64,000 nt of DNA from Herpetosiphonaceae bacterium (GCA_026003835.1 BPHZ01000003.1:62001-126000), one strand, 5' to 3'. Positions 36,841-55,432 are shown, numbered from the stretch's first letter. Notes: a model not told the origin generated them from the sequence alone. Translations and numbers: made by a program.

Positions 36841-37635
36841 CTATGTGATGATTCGCTCAATAGCTGCTTCCCAATCCAGCTCAGGCGCATCCCGATCCTG
36901 GCGCAACCAGGCCAGAAACTCGATGTTGCCCTCGGCTCCCTGGATAGGCGAGCGCACCAATCCTGCTGGCCGCATCCCGCGCTCCTTGGCGAAGCTCAGC
37001 ACGTCGCGCAGCACCTCGCGGTGGACGCGCGGATCGCGCACGATACCGCCTTTACCCACCTGTTCCGGCCCCGCCTCGAACTGCGGCTTGATCAGGGCGA
37101 CGATCCAGCCATCGGGCTTCAGCAGCCGCTGCATTGCAGGGAGCACCAGGCGGAGAGAGATGAATGAAACATCAACAGCGCCACAGTCCGCCAGTGTACC
37201 ATCCGGCAGCGCCTCCAGGTGGCGGATGTTCGTTCGCTCCAGCACCACAACCCGCTCATCCTGGCGTAGTCGCCAGTCGAGCTGGCCGTAGCCCACGTCG
37301 ATGGCATAGACGCGAGCGGCGCCGAGCTGGAGCAGCACATCCGTAAAGCCCCCCGTGCAGGCGCCAACGTCCAGCGCCTTCAGCCCACTCACGTCGATTC
37401 CGAAGACATCCAGCGCATGGGCCAGCTTTAGCCCGCCTCTGCTGACATAGGGGAGCGCCGCCCGTACCTCGACGGCCACCTCCGGCGCAATAAGCTCCCC
37501 GGCCTTGGTCCGTACCTGGCCGTTGACCAGGACAGCGCCGGCAAGGATGAGCGCCTGCGCCTTTGCCCGCGACTCTGCCAGCCCGCGTTCGACCAGCAGG
37601 ACATCCAGCCGCTGCTTTGCTCCTCTCTGTCGCAT
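36841..37635 (-). CDS. tlyA: TlyA family rRNA (cytidine-2'-O)-methyltransferase
   Basis: 264 residues. N-terminal S4 RNA-binding domain ([19 protein letters not shown]), then an FtsJ-like methyltransferase with [24 protein letters not shown] and DVSFISLR. Members methylate 16S and 23S rRNA cytidines at 2'-O. The stop abuts purB, so the two are likely one operon. Confidence 0.93.
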   Translation of the reverse strand: MRQRGAKQRLDVLLVERGLAESRAKAQALILAGAVLVNGQVRTKAGELIAPEVAVEVRAALPYVSRGGLKLAHALDVFGIDVSGLKALDVGACTGGFTDVLLQLGAARVYAIDVGYGQLDWRLRQDERVVVLERTNIRHLEALPDGTLADCGAVDVSFISLRLVLPAMQRLLKPDGWIVALIKPQFEAGPEQVGKGGIVRDPRVHREVLRDVLSFAKERGMRPAGLVRSPIQGAEGNIEFLAWLRQDRDAPELDWEAAIERIIT

Positions 37636-37672
37636 CGGTCTCTCTCAACAATAAAATCACACTCCCACTGCG

Positions 37673-38509
37673 CTATTGCGAGCCTGCTTCCCCGGATGCC
37701 GCTTTGCCGCGTGCCAGCCGTCTCTGTATCCAGAGTGGCGCGATCCTGCGTACAACCCAGCTAACCAGGCCGGGAAACAGTCTCATCGGCCCCGTAATCA
37801 CGTGATACGTCCAGGGGATGATGAGCTTGCGCCTTGGCTGTTCGATCAACCGCGCCAGCTTGCGCGCGATGTAATCTGCATGCACGACGAGAAAGCCGTC
37901 GGCTCTACTATGCTTCAGCCTCTCGTTGAACTCTGTGACGACAAAGCCGGGACAGACCAGCGAGACGAAGATGCCCTCTCTGGCTAATTCAGCGCTGATC
38001 GCCTGGCTGAAGCCCTCCAGGGCGAATTTTGTCGCGCTGTAGATGCTGGAGGTTGGCAGTCCAATATGGCCGGCGACGGATCCTATGGTGATGATATGGC
38101 CGTTGCCCTGCCGTCGCATCACCGGTACGACGGCGTTGGTACACCAGATGACGCCCAGCAAGTTAACATCCACCTGCTCGCGCACTTTCTCCGGGTCCAT
38201 CTTGCCAATCAGCTTCGCGTATCCCAGTCCCGCGTTATTGATGAGCACGTCGACTCGGCCCCAGTGCTCGACGACTCGCTCGATGAGTGCGCGGCAGGCA
38301 GCCTCATCACGCACATCGGTAGGCACGACCAGCGCCTGCCCGCCGGCGCGCTCGATCTCTGCGGCCAGCGCCTCCAGCCGCGCGGCGCGCCGTGCCGCCA
38401 GCGCGACTCGTGCGCCGCGCCTCGCCAGGAGCCGCGCTGTTGCCGCGCCGATACCGCTCGATGCTCCAGTGATAACAACAACTTTGCCCGCGATGTCGTA
38501 CGTTGCCAC
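37673..38509 (-). CDS. Short-chain dehydrogenase/reductase
   Basis: 278 residues. Classical SDR: cofactor motif TGASSGIG, NNAG, catalytic Ser in ITIGSVAG, and YSATK. The C-terminal part beyond 200 is basic and hydrophobic, as in DltE/YqjQ-like SDRs. Start GTG 38509 has GGAGG 4 nt upstream. Substrate unknown. Confidence 0.87.
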   Translation of the reverse strand: MATYDIAGKVVVITGASSGIGAATARLLARRGARVALAARRAARLEALAAEIERAGGQALVVPTDVRDEAACRALIERVVEHWGRVDVLINNAGLGYAKLIGKMDPEKVREQVDVNLLGVIWCTNAVVPVMRRQGNGHIITIGSVAGHIGLPTSSIYSATKFALEGFSQAISAELAREGIFVSLVCPGFVVTEFNERLKHSRADGFLVVHADYIARKLARLIEQPRRKLIIPWTYHVITGPMRLFPGLVSWVVRRIAPLWIQRRLARGKAASGEAGSQ

Positions 38510-38615
38510 AGTACCTCCGACGATATCGTGCAGAATCACACTACGTATAGGAACGTCGCTGCGCCTTGCGCTGCATGGGCATCGTTGGGACTACCTCGCA
38601 TTCCTGGTGTGATGG

Positions 38616-38969
38616 CTACGAGGCGCTCAGCCGGCGCTCCAGCCTGACGATCTCCTCCTCCACATCGGTGATGTAGGCTGCTAGCCAGCGCGGCGCCGAC
38701 GCTCCTAGCTGTGCCTGGCGCATATACAGCCGGCGCAGATCGCGCCTGTAGGCTTTCAGCCGCTCCTCCAGCGTTGCCCGGTCGTCCCGCACCAGCGGCT
38801 CTGCCAGATCATCAGGGGCCAGCTCCTCCAGGTGCTGACTAACGATCTCGGAGATCAGATCGGGCAGCTCCACGTCGCGCTTGCGCCGGAGCCGCTCAAG
38901 CCGGTCGCGCTGATCCTCCGTCAGCAACAGCCGGCAAGGGATGACGAAATAGCCGCTTGTTTCAGTCAT
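38616..38969 (-). CDS. Hypothetical helical protein
   Basis: 117 residues. Arg/Glu/Leu-rich and predicted helical, with LTEDQRDRLERLRRKRD and a C-terminal coiled segment. The early part looks like a ribbon-helix-helix or leucine-zipper-type regulator, but no family is recognised. ATG 38969 follows AGGAAGGA; an ATG at 38990 is also possible. Confidence 0.55.
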   Translation of the reverse strand: MTETSGYFVIPCRLLLTEDQRDRLERLRRKRDVELPDLISEIVSQHLEELAPDDLAEPLVRDDRATLEERLKAYRRDLRRLYMRQAQLGASAPRWLAAYITDVEEEIVRLERRLSAS

Positions 38970-39162
38970 GATCTGGTCGTCCTTCCTCATTTTTCCGACG
39001 GACGCCGCTGACTCTTGCGTCCTGTTGCTATGGATTATACACTAGTGTGCGGTTGGGGCAGGCGACGTTGGTGCCGCTCATCAGGGAGGCGATCTCAGGG
39101 GAGATCTCAGGTGGTGGAGATACGTCAGCGCCAGGATGGGAGCCGAGGAGGGCTACTGAGCA

Positions 39163-39988
39163 ATGCATCGACGACTAGGCCTGGTCTTGGGCGGGGGGTG
39201 GTGGCAAGGGGAGTGCCCACATCGGTGTGCTACGTGTATTTGAGGAGCTGGCGATACCCATCGATGTTGTGACGGGCACCAGTATCGGCGGGATTATCGG
39301 CGCGCTGATCGCTGCCGGCTATACGGCAGCCGAGATCGAGGATGGTTTTCGTCGCGCGCGATTGCACCGTATCCTTGAGCTGGACCCGCGGCGCTGGGGC
39401 ATTCTGGGCACCGGCAAGCTCTACTCAATGCTGATGGAGATGCTGGGCGAGCGCCATATCGAGGAGTTGCCGATCCCCTTTGCCACTATTGCCGTCGATC
39501 TCGTTAGCGGGAGGGAGATCCTTATGACCAGCGGCCGGGTGGTCGATGCCGCGCTGGCAACCTCGGCTGTACCCGGTATCTTCCCGCCCGTTCAGATCGC
39601 CGACTACCTGCTCGCCGATGGCGGAATCTTCAACAATGTACCTGTTGATGCGGCGCTGCGGCTCGGCGCCGGCCGCACAATTGCCGTCGACCTGATCGGC
39701 GTCCACCACGAGTTTACCATACCGGACGAGCCGCCATCGCTATCGCTCCGTCGCTTCCTGCCGTTGACGCAGCTGGAGTTTGCCGAGCGGGCCATCGAGC
39801 TTATGGTCCGCCGCATCACAGCCGAACGCCTGCAGGCAGTGCCGCCGGATCTGCTGCTCGCTCCTGATGTCTCGGCTATCAGCATGTTCGAGGTAACTCG
39901 CATCGACGATGGCCTGACTTCCGGCGAGGCGGTCGCCCGCGCCTACGCAGATGAACTGATCGCCCTCCGTGAGTGGCGGATGGCGTAA
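39163..39988 (+). CDS. Patatin-like phospholipase (frameshifted)
   Basis: NTE/RssA-type lipid acyl hydrolase. After removal of one G from the run at 39193-39198 the protein has 274 residues and the oxyanion motif LGGGGGKG; nucleophile Ser in GTSIGG and catalytic Asp in LADGGIFNN are already in frame downstream. ATG 39163 follows GAGGAGGG. The frameshift removes the glycine-rich loop from the downstream frame, so it would matter if real; a homopolymer overcall is more likely. Confidence 0.82.
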
Positions 39989-40049
39989 CGGATCGCTGAG
40001 ACAAACCTGCTGGAGCCAGGCTACGGGAGTTGTTGAGCGCCAACCTGCT

Positions 40050-41015
40050 TCAGGATTGGCCGCCGGTGCGCTCCCTCCACCACGCCAGGAGCTCCGCGAC
40101 GATCTGATCCATGGTGATCTGAGGCTCCCACCCCGTGGCCTCACGCAGTTTTGTGCTGTCGCCTGTCAGTACCGGCTCATCGGCCGGGCGTAGTCGTGCA
40201 GGATCGACGCATACTTCCACCGGAACGCGGCCCTGGGCGCGTACCATCTCGACGATATCGCCGATACGCGTTGCTACACCCGAGCAGAGGTTGTAAACTT
40301 CACCCGGCTTCCCCCGCTCCAGGAGCAGCCAGAGCGCCCGCGAAACATCGGCAGTGTGGGTGAAGTCGCGCCGCGCTTCCAGGTTGCCGACCCATAGCAC
40401 CGGCTCTTGTCGCCCGGCCTCGATCAGCGCCATCTGCTGGCAGAAGGTCTGGATCGCCGTGCGGTCGCCTTGATGAGGACCGACGTGGTTGAAAGAGCGG
40501 GTGATGATAACGTGGAGTCCATAGTTATGGTGGTACTGCAGCCCCGTCAGTTCAGCAGCTACTTTGCTGACACCATAAGGGCTGAGCGGACGAAGCGGGT
40601 GACTCTCCTTGATCGGCGTCTCCTCGGGTTTTACCCAGCCATACTCCGCGCTAGTGCCCGCGATATGCACTTGCGCCTGTGGGCAATGTTGCCGCACTGC
40701 CTCCAACAGATGTATTGTGCCCTCCGCATTGGTGCGAAATGTGCTGACCGGCGCATCCCACGAGGCGCTGGGGTAGCTCTGCGCGGCCAGGTGATAGATC
40801 CGATCGGGAGCGGCCTCGGCGATAGCGCGAGCGATCGAGAACGGGTCTTCTATATCGCCTTCGTGGAACGTCACCCGCCCGCGCAGATGTTCGATTGGGC
40901 GCGGATCGCTACGCCAGCGTTTGAAGGCGTGCAATTCAATATTGGGCAGGCTCAACAGATAGTCTGCTAGAGCGCTGCCTACTGGCCCGGTAATACCGGT
41001 GATGAAAACGCGCAC
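40050..41015 (-). CDS. GDP-6-deoxy-D-mannose reductase-like epimerase/dehydratase
   Basis: 321 residues. Extended SDR: NAD(P) motif GITGPVGS, catalytic YGVSK, ITRSFNHVGP and the DFTHTADV segment, closest in pattern to GDP-4-keto-6-deoxymannose reductase (Rmd), which makes GDP-rhamnose for surface glycans. Start GTG 41015 has GGAGG 7 nt upstream. No gmd gene is adjacent, so the exact substrate is inferred. Confidence 0.78.
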   Translation of the reverse strand: MRVFITGITGPVGSALADYLLSLPNIELHAFKRWRSDPRPIEHLRGRVTFHEGDIEDPFSIARAIAEAAPDRIYHLAAQSYPSASWDAPVSTFRTNAEGTIHLLEAVRQHCPQAQVHIAGTSAEYGWVKPEETPIKESHPLRPLSPYGVSKVAAELTGLQYHHNYGLHVIITRSFNHVGPHQGDRTAIQTFCQQMALIEAGRQEPVLWVGNLEARRDFTHTADVSRALWLLLERGKPGEVYNLCSGVATRIGDIVEMVRAQGRVPVEVCVDPARLRPADEPVLTGDSTKLREATGWEPQITMDQIVAELLAWWRERTGGQS

Positions 41016-41056
41016 GGCGCTGCCTCCATATAACGTTTTGACTCTCGGGTTGGGGC

Positions 41057-41083
41057 TTCACGTTTTAGCCTGGAGCTTGAAAC
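41057..41083. repeat. Intergenic GTTTCA-type repeat, copy A
   Basis: Its reverse complement shares GTTTCAAGCTCCAGG with the rpoB-rpoC spacer element (copy B), and AGCCTGGAG with the infB-rnpM gap (copy C). Confidence 0.55.
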
Positions 41084-41137
41084 TTCCCTAGTGATCTCAA
41101 GGCCAGCGCTTATGATACCACACGTTTAAAGCGGGAG

Positions 41138-41163
41138 AGGGGCGGCTCGTCTGAGCCACCCCT
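41138..41163 (-). terminator. Terminator after rpoC
   Basis: Stem of 11 pairs (one G-U, on the rpoC transcript) with a 4-nt loop, about 40 nt after the rpoC stop. Only a short U tract follows. Confidence 0.6.
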
Positions 41164-41201
41164 TTCCTTGTAGCATAGCGCGGAGCTACCCGTTTGATTG
41201 G

Positions 41202-45812
<4,611 letters not shown>

Positions 45813-45827
45813 ACGTACCTCATATCA

Positions 45828-45885
45828 GTTTCACGTTTCAAGCTCCAGGTAACGATCCCCTGCCTTGAGACTTGAAACGTGAAAC
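45828..45885 (-). repeat. Perfect palindrome in the rpoB-rpoC spacer (copy B)
   Basis: Arms GTTTCACGTTTCAAG (45828-45842) and its exact complement (45871-45885), 28-nt loop. The stem ends about 15 nt before the rpoC start, next to the ribosome site, so it could affect rpoC translation or RNA processing. Confidence 0.65.
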
Positions 45886-45891
45886 TTGCAT

Positions 45892-49542
<3,651 letters not shown>

Positions 49543-49652
49543 AGCACTCTCCTCGTGTTGTCTGGAAGCACAAAACACCCTCCCTGCGCCGAATCGCCCG
49601 TTTTCTCGAGCTCGTACGAAGGGCGGGAGTGCTCTGAACTTCCTGAGGCGGT

Positions 49653-49676
49653 GAACAAAAAGGCGCCGGGGGGCGC
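49653..49676 (-). terminator. Attenuator-like hairpin in the rpoB leader
   Basis: Stem GCGCC/GGCGC with a four-C loop, followed on the transcript by CTTTTTG. It lies about 75 nt after the predicted start and 110 nt before the rpoB ATG; the same hairpin can end ribF readthrough. Confidence 0.6.
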
Positions 49677-49757
49677 AATTGTTTCTCTACTCCATAAGAA
49701 TACGTCTGTTTGCCTACAGGGTAACGATAAAGATTCTTCCCCTATTTGCAAACCTAG

Positions 49758-49786
49758 AGTATAGCACGCCTCCTAACCTTTGTCAA
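49758..49786 (-). promoter_or_regulatory. Promoter of rpoB-rpoC
   Basis: Minus strand: TTGACA (49781-49786), 17-bp spacer, TATACT (49758-49763). The -35 lies inside the end of the ribF gene. The leader is about 210 nt. Confidence 0.78.
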
Positions 49787-50705
49787 GAAGCTGTTGAGCG
49801 CTGACGATATCGGCCTTGATCTGCTGTACCAGCGCTTCGATCCCGGGAAACTTTCGCTCCCCGCGTAGCCGTTCGATAAAGGCAAGCCGTACCCGTCTGC
49901 CGTAGAGATCGCCGGAGAAGTCCAGCAGGTGGGCTTCTACGGTGCGGCCCGGTACGCCGAAGGTTGGCCGCACGCCGATGTTGACTACGGCACGGTAGGA
50001 ACCCCCCGCCAGATCGCCAATCGTCGCCCAGCATGCATAGACACCATCCATAGGCAGGACATGCTCAGGTGGAACCTCCAGGTTGGCTGTCGGTACGCCG
50101 ATAGATCGTCCGCGACGATCCCCCTCGACTACGCGTCCCTCGAACGAAAAAGGCCGGCCTAATAAGATCCGCGCTTCGCTTACCTGCCCAGATTCGAGGA
50201 GCTCTCGGACGCGGGTGCTGCTGACGCGCTGGCCGTTGTACAAGAACGGCTCGACGATGTGGACGCTGTAGCCAAGGCGTTTGCCGATCTCCGCCAGTTT
50301 GTCCATCGTTCCCTGCGCTTTATACCCCAGCCGGAAATCGGGGCCATCCCATAGTTCGCACAGCTGCAGATGGCTGCGGATCAGTTGCATGAATTGCTCG
50401 GCGCTCAACCTGGCAAGCTCGTGATCGAACGGCATGACAATGAGGAGATCGACGCCGAGCGCTTCGATAATCGCTGCCCGCTCCTCGATGCTTGTGAGCA
50501 GGCGCCGGTTTCTTTCGGGATGCAGGACATGATCGGTGTGCGGATCAAAGGTCATCACTGCGCTCTGTGCTTCGCGCTCGCGCGCTCGCGCGACCATCGT
50601 GCCGATCACATGTTGATGGCCGAGGTGGACGCCGTCGTAGTTGCCAATGGTCAGCACTATTGGCGCGTTAGGTGTTAGTTCTTGTATCCCACGGATCAGC
50701 TGCAT
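49773..50705 (-). CDS. ribF: Bifunctional riboflavin kinase / FAD synthetase
   Basis: 310 residues. N-terminal nucleotidyltransferase with GNYDGVHLGHQ, then the kinase domain with GxxxGFPTAN-like motif (RSIGVPTANLEV) and NIGVRPTFG. It makes FMN and FAD. Start ATG 50705 matches family length; an in-frame ATG at 50762 would add 19 residues, and neither has a strong ribosome site. Last gene of the nusA-infB operon. Confidence 0.92.
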   Translation of the reverse strand: MQLIRGIQELTPNAPIVLTIGNYDGVHLGHQHVIGTMVARAREREAQSAVMTFDPHTDHVLHPERNRRLLTSIEERAAIIEALGVDLLIVMPFDHELARLSAEQFMQLIRSHLQLCELWDGPDFRLGYKAQGTMDKLAEIGKRLGYSVHIVEPFLYNGQRVSSTRVRELLESGQVSEARILLGRPFSFEGRVVEGDRRGRSIGVPTANLEVPPEHVLPMDGVYACWATIGDLAGGSYRAVVNIGVRPTFGVPGRTVEAHLLDFSGDLYGRRVRLAFIERLRGERKFPGIEALVQQIKADIVSAQQLLDKG

Positions 50706-50777
50706 AGGATGTTTTATTGGTACGGTAGCGTCACAGCGCCATAGCATGCCGGGGCGATCCATCGCTGCCGCGCCAAT

Positions 50778-51683
50778 CTACCTTTCTATCTCAGTCACGA
50801 GAACCTTCACTGGCTTCCATCGCTCCCCCTGCCGTTTGAGGAGGGCGAGGAGCTTTCCATTAGGGCCGTGGACGCGCGCGCGGGTTGCCTTCGCGTCAGC
50901 TGTAAGCTCCACTGTTTTACCATGCAAGATATCCGTTGCCGTCGCCTGGGCGACGTCAGCGCGCGGCCAGTCTGCTACGGCCGCTTCCAGAGGAAGCAGT
51001 AAGCGTTCGAGTTGTTCCGGCTGCGCGCGCAACCGGTCGAGTGGGATGGCTGTCCTGATATCCAATGGGCCGACTCTCAGTCGCCGTAGCGCCTGGAGAT
51101 GGCCGCCGCAGCTTAGAGCTTCGCCCAGGTCGCGCGCCAGGGCACGAATGTAGGTCCCTTTGCCGCAGGCAACTTCGATCGTCGCCACCGGCGGCTCCCA
51201 GGCGAGCAGATCGATATGCTCGATCTCCACCTCTCGTGCCGCAGGCGAGGGGATTGCATGCAGCGCTTCTACCGGCGTGCTGCGTGCCAGGTCGTACATC
51301 CGCCGCCCGCCGACCTGGATTGCCGAGAAGCGCGGTGGGATCTGCTGGATACGGCCGGTGAATCGCTGAAGCACATCCTTTAATTCATCGGCAGCCATCT
51401 CAGGCACTGGTCGTTCGGCCAATACCTTGCCCTCGGCGTCATCCGTCGTCGTCGTGATGCCCAGCAGCACCTCCGCCCTGTAGACCTTGCGCCCTTCTTC
51501 CACCAGATACTCCAGCAGCCGTGTTGCGACGCCAAGGGCAACCGGCAGTACGCCTGTGGCTAGTGGATCCAGCGTCCCTCCATGTCCGACCCGGCGCTGC
51601 CCTGCGAGGCGCCGGATCGACCCCACGACGTCGTGGCTGGTGATGCCTGCGGGTTTATCAAGGTTCAGAAAGCCATGAAGCAT
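50778..51683 (-). CDS. truB: tRNA pseudouridine-55 synthase
   Basis: 301 residues. Catalytic Asp in GHGGTLDPLATGVL (about residue 40), RGLLNLDKPxG-like start (FLNLDKPAGITSH), and GTYIRALARDLG. Makes Psi55 in the T loop of tRNAs. The place in the operon between nrnA and ribF is the standard one. Confidence 0.95.
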   Translation of the reverse strand: MLHGFLNLDKPAGITSHDVVGSIRRLAGQRRVGHGGTLDPLATGVLPVALGVATRLLEYLVEEGRKVYRAEVLLGITTTTDDAEGKVLAERPVPEMAADELKDVLQRFTGRIQQIPPRFSAIQVGGRRMYDLARSTPVEALHAIPSPAAREVEIEHIDLLAWEPPVATIEVACGKGTYIRALARDLGEALSCGGHLQALRRLRVGPLDIRTAIPLDRLRAQPEQLERLLLPLEAAVADWPRADVAQATATDILHGKTVELTADAKATRARVHGPNGKLLALLKRQGERWKPVKVLVTEIER

Positions 51684-51725
51684 AGGAGATTATGATGCCT
51701 CGTAGCGCTGGAGCATACCCCATCT

Positions 51726-52742
51726 CTACCGGTACTCCGCCTCTACTGCGCGTCTCACCGCATCGTGCAGCGCTGCCAGGACGGCCTCCCTGGCTTCGGC
51801 CAGCGGTACATGCAACGTAGCGCCGCTTGCCTGGATGTGCCCGCCTCCTCCAAAACGCGCCGCCACTGCAGCCACATCGACGCCGGGATGCGAGCGCAGA
51901 CTGACTTTTATTGTTCCGTCGGGTCGCTCTTTGAACAGTGCATAGGCTTTGGCACCCGCAATGCGTGCGAGGATCATCATGAGCTCATCGCTCGCCTCGT
52001 CGTCGGCGCCTGTAGCCTCGATCATCTCGCGCGTTAGCTCAGTCCAGATCAGATCCTCGTCACGCTCTATCCGCGCCAGCGCCATGCCGACGGCGCGCAT
52101 GTTCGCGAACGACTTGCTGAAATAGATGGCATTGATCAGTCTGGCGAGGTCACCTCCCGCTGCAAGCAGCTGCGATCCCACCAACAGTGAGTGAGGAGTC
52201 GTACTGCTGGTCTGATAGCTTTGTGTATCGGTGATCAGACCCAGCAGCAGCGCCGTTGCCGTTTCCGGATCGATAGGCGTTCCCCAGGCATGAAACAGGT
52301 CGTGGAGCAACTCGCACGTCGCCGAAGCCTGCGGCACGATAAGATTGATCGTTCCCTGTCCCTCGTTGGTAACATGGTGATCGATCACGATCATCGGGCG
52401 ACGGAGCAGATAATCCTTCTGCTCCGTGAAGATCGGTCCTAGCCGGTCAATACTGCCTGTGTCGAGGATCACCACACGATCGACATCCTCGGGAAGCGTG
52501 CGATGATTGACATAAATATGAACAGCGGGTGCACTGGCAAGGACGCTGGCCGCACTGGGAAGCGCTGTCGGCGCAACCAATGTCACCCGATATCCCTGGC
52601 CCTGCAGCACATGGCCCATGGCGATAAGCGATCCCGCCGCATCCCCGTCCGGATGAACATGGGTGAGTACGAGAATATGACGAGCTGTTCTGAGCCGTTC
52701 GGCGATCAGCGGCGCGGCGACCCGGACATCGTCGTAGATCAT
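51726..52742 (-). CDS. nrnA: DHH-family oligoribonuclease / pAp phosphatase NrnA
   Basis: 338 residues. DHH/DHHA1 phosphoesterase: THVHPDGDAAGS, catalytic IDHHVTNEG, and the C-terminal RNA-binding GGGGHIQASGA. It degrades nano-RNA and pAp. ATG 52742 follows GGAGGGAGAG, which lies within the end of rbfA; the stop of rbfA is 7 nt upstream. Confidence 0.93.
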   Translation of the reverse strand: MIYDDVRVAAPLIAERLRTARHILVLTHVHPDGDAAGSLIAMGHVLQGQGYRVTLVAPTALPSAASVLASAPAVHIYVNHRTLPEDVDRVVILDTGSIDRLGPIFTEQKDYLLRRPMIVIDHHVTNEGQGTINLIVPQASATCELLHDLFHAWGTPIDPETATALLLGLITDTQSYQTSSTTPHSLLVGSQLLAAGGDLARLINAIYFSKSFANMRAVGMALARIERDEDLIWTELTREMIEATGADDEASDELMMILARIAGAKAYALFKERPDGTIKVSLRSHPGVDVAAVAARFGGGGHIQASGATLHVPLAEAREAVLAALHDAVRRAVEAEYR

Positions 52743-52749
52743 GCGGTCG

Positions 52750-53139
52750 CTACTCTCCCTCCTCATCGTCGAGCTTTGGCGGATTCATGCGCCGCTCCTC
52801 TTCAATTTGGCGCAGCAGACGGTGGATGCGGTCGCTTACCTCCAGTGCAGTATCGAGCTCGAAATGCAGATCCGGGGTCATGCGCAGCCGCAGTGTGCGT
52901 CCGATCTCGCGGCGCAGGAAGCCCTTGGCGCGTTCCAGGACGGCCAGGGATTCTCGCCGCTCCTCTTCGCTGCCCATCACGCTTACCCCAACCTTCGCAT
53001 GCAGCAGATCCGGGGACATTGTAACACTCGTGACGGTGACAAAGCCGAGTCGTGGATCCTTGATCTGGCGCTGAATCAAGTCGCCGAGAAGATGTTGGAT
53101 CTGCTCGGCGACCTGCTCCTGTCGTCGTGGGCTAGCCAT
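52750..53139 (-). CDS. rbfA: Ribosome-binding factor A
   Basis: 129 residues. KH-like factor for 30S maturation; pattern DPRLGFVTVTSV ... FLRREIGRTLRLRMTPDLHFELD, with acidic tail. It lies 31 nt after infB, as usual. Confidence 0.94.
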   Translation of the reverse strand: MASPRRQEQVAEQIQHLLGDLIQRQIKDPRLGFVTVTSVTMSPDLLHAKVGVSVMGSEEERRESLAVLERAKGFLRREIGRTLRLRMTPDLHFELDTALEVSDRIHRLLRQIEEERRMNPPKLDDEEGE

Positions 53140-53170
53140 TCTGTCCAGCTCCAGTCCTATCTAAACCGTT

Positions 53171-55283
53171 CTAAACTGTCCGTTCGACCTTCTCGCGGCG
53201 ATAGAACTCCATGGTATCGCCGGGCTGAATATCGTTGAAGCCGTCGACCATCAGGCCGCACTCGTAGCCTGCCTGAACCTCACGCACATCGTCTTTGAAG
53301 CGCTTGAGCGACGCAATACGTCCATCGTGGATGACGACGCCGTTGCGCAGCACGCGCACCAGGTCGTTGCGTGAGATTTTGCCATCGCTCACCAGCAGAC
53401 CGGCGACCGTCTCACGGGTCGGTAGCCGGAACGTCTCGCGGACCTCCGCGAACCCGGTCGTCACTTCCCGCTGCTCCGGCTCCAACATACCTACCATCGC
53501 CTTCTGGAGGTCCTCCAGCAGGTGATAAATGATATTGTAGAACCGGATCTCGATACCGTGCTGCTCGGCCACACGCCGCGCTGCGGGGTCGGGGCGAGCA
53601 TTGAAGCCGATGATGATCGCGTTCGAAGCAACCGCAAGATTGACATCAGACTCAGTAATTGTGCCGGTGCCCTTGTGGATGACACGAACCTGGACGTCAG
53701 TTTGCTTCTCGTTGAGCTGACCGAGTGCATGCTCAATCGCGCCGATGGAGCCCTGAACGTCCGCCTTGAGAATAACATTGAGATCCTTGACCTGGCCCTG
53801 CTGAATACGGCTGAACAGATCGTCCAGGGTGACGGCCTTCAGCTGCACCGCCATCGCTTCCATCTGGCGCTGGCGCTGCCGCTGCGTGGCTACCTCGCGG
53901 GCGATCTGCAGGCTATCGACAACTTGCAGAATATCGCCAGCCTGAGGTACATCCGAAAGGCCGATGATCTCCACGGGCGTTGATGGTTCTGCAGAGCGGA
54001 TGCGCCGCCCGGTATCGCTAAACATCGCTCGCACCTTGCCGTAGACATGGCCGACGATAATATTGTCATCCTGGCGCAGTGTTCCGTTCTGAACCAGCAC
54101 CGTGGCGACCGGGCCGCGGTTCTTGTCAAGCTCGGCCTCGACAATGGTGCCGATGGCTGTGCTGTTAGGGTTAGCCTTCAGCTCCTGAAGATCCGCCACC
54201 AGCAGAATCATCTCCAGCAGCCCGTCGATATTAAGCTTCTGCTTCGCTGAAACCTCGACATCGGGTACATCGCCGCCCCAGCGCTCTACGGTGACGCCCA
54301 CAGCCGCCAGCTGTTGGCGCACGCGGTCAGGGTTTGCGCCCGGCACATCGATCTTGTTGATCGCCACGATCATCGGGATGCCCGCCGCCTTAACGTGGGC
54401 GATTGCCTCCTCGGTCTGTGGCTTGACGCCGTCATCGGCGGCGACGACCAGCACGACGATATCGGTAACTTTGGCGCCGCGGGCGCGCATGGCCGTGAAG
54501 GCCTCATGCCCGGGTGTGTCCAGGAAGGTGATCTTGCGGCCCTGAACCTCCACCTGGTATGCGCCGATGTGCTGGGTAATACCGCCGGCCTCGCCCTCGG
54601 CCACGCGCGTCTGGCGGATAGCGTCGAGCAGCTTGGTCTTGCCGTGGTCGACGTGACCCATAATCGTCACAACTGGTGGTCGTGGTTTGAGATCCTCGGG
54701 CTTCTCCTGGGCCAGCGCCTCGCTGATATCCTCAATGAGCCCTGCCAGCTGCTCTGGAACCTGCTCGACGGTCTCGACGCCCAGATCGCTGGCGATCACT
54801 GCCGCTGTATCGTAGTCGAGCTGCTGGTTGATCGTGGCCATGATGCCATTCTTCAGCAGCTGTTTAATGATTTCCGCCGCGCTAATGCCGAGCGCCTCGG
54901 AAAGATCGCGGACAGTCATCACACTGGGAAGCTCGACCGGGCCACGCGGGCGAGACGGAGCCGGAACAGCCCTGGCGCCGGGTCGTGCCTGCTGCTGGAC
55001 GCCTCTTCCGGGCTGTCCGCGGCCGCCTCTACCGCCCCTGCTGGCCTGAGCGCACCTGTGACTGCCGGGTTTGCGCGCCGCCCCTGCCTGCAGGTCGGCT
55101 GCCGACCAGCTCCTGCTCCGGCGTGGCCTGGCCTCTTCCGCGACCTCCCCCGGACCCTTTACCACCTGAGGCAGGCCGGCCGCCCGGCCCTCCCTGGCGG
55201 CGGCGCTTATCGGGCAGCTTCTCCTTGGTAGGAGCTTCATCCTCGATCGTAGGTAGCCCCTTCTTTTTTAATGGTATTGGCAT
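53171..55283 (-). CDS. infB: Translation initiation factor IF-2 (one frameshift)
   Basis: 703 residues after correction. Start ATG 55283 ([11 protein letters not shown]) with AGGAG upstream; a basic Gly/Arg-rich linker is followed by the IF2_N region ([22 protein letters not shown]), G domain with GHVDHGKT and DTPGHEAF and NKID, then domains II-IV. The frames change in the linker; removing one base from CCCC at 55035-55038 joins them. The gene is essential, so an overcall is the likely cause, although an internal start could in principle serve. Confidence 0.95.
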
Positions 55284-55312
55284 AGACTAGAACTCCTTTG
55301 CACGCCTGTCTC

Positions 55313-55395
55313 AATTCAGCCTGGAGTTCCGGACTTCGCGTTTCGTGTTCAGTTTCACGCCGTGGCTCGAAACCCGAAACTCGAGACTCGCAACT
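55313..55395. repeat. Intergenic GTTTCA-type repeat, copy C
   Basis: The gap between infB and rnpM contains words related to copies A and B (AGCCTGGAG, AGTTTCAC, CGAAAC, CGAAACTCGAGACTCG), but not a perfect palindrome. Confidence 0.4.
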
Positions 55396-55432
55396 CTAAC
55401 AGCGAGACATAGACGTGCCTGAACCGGCGACC

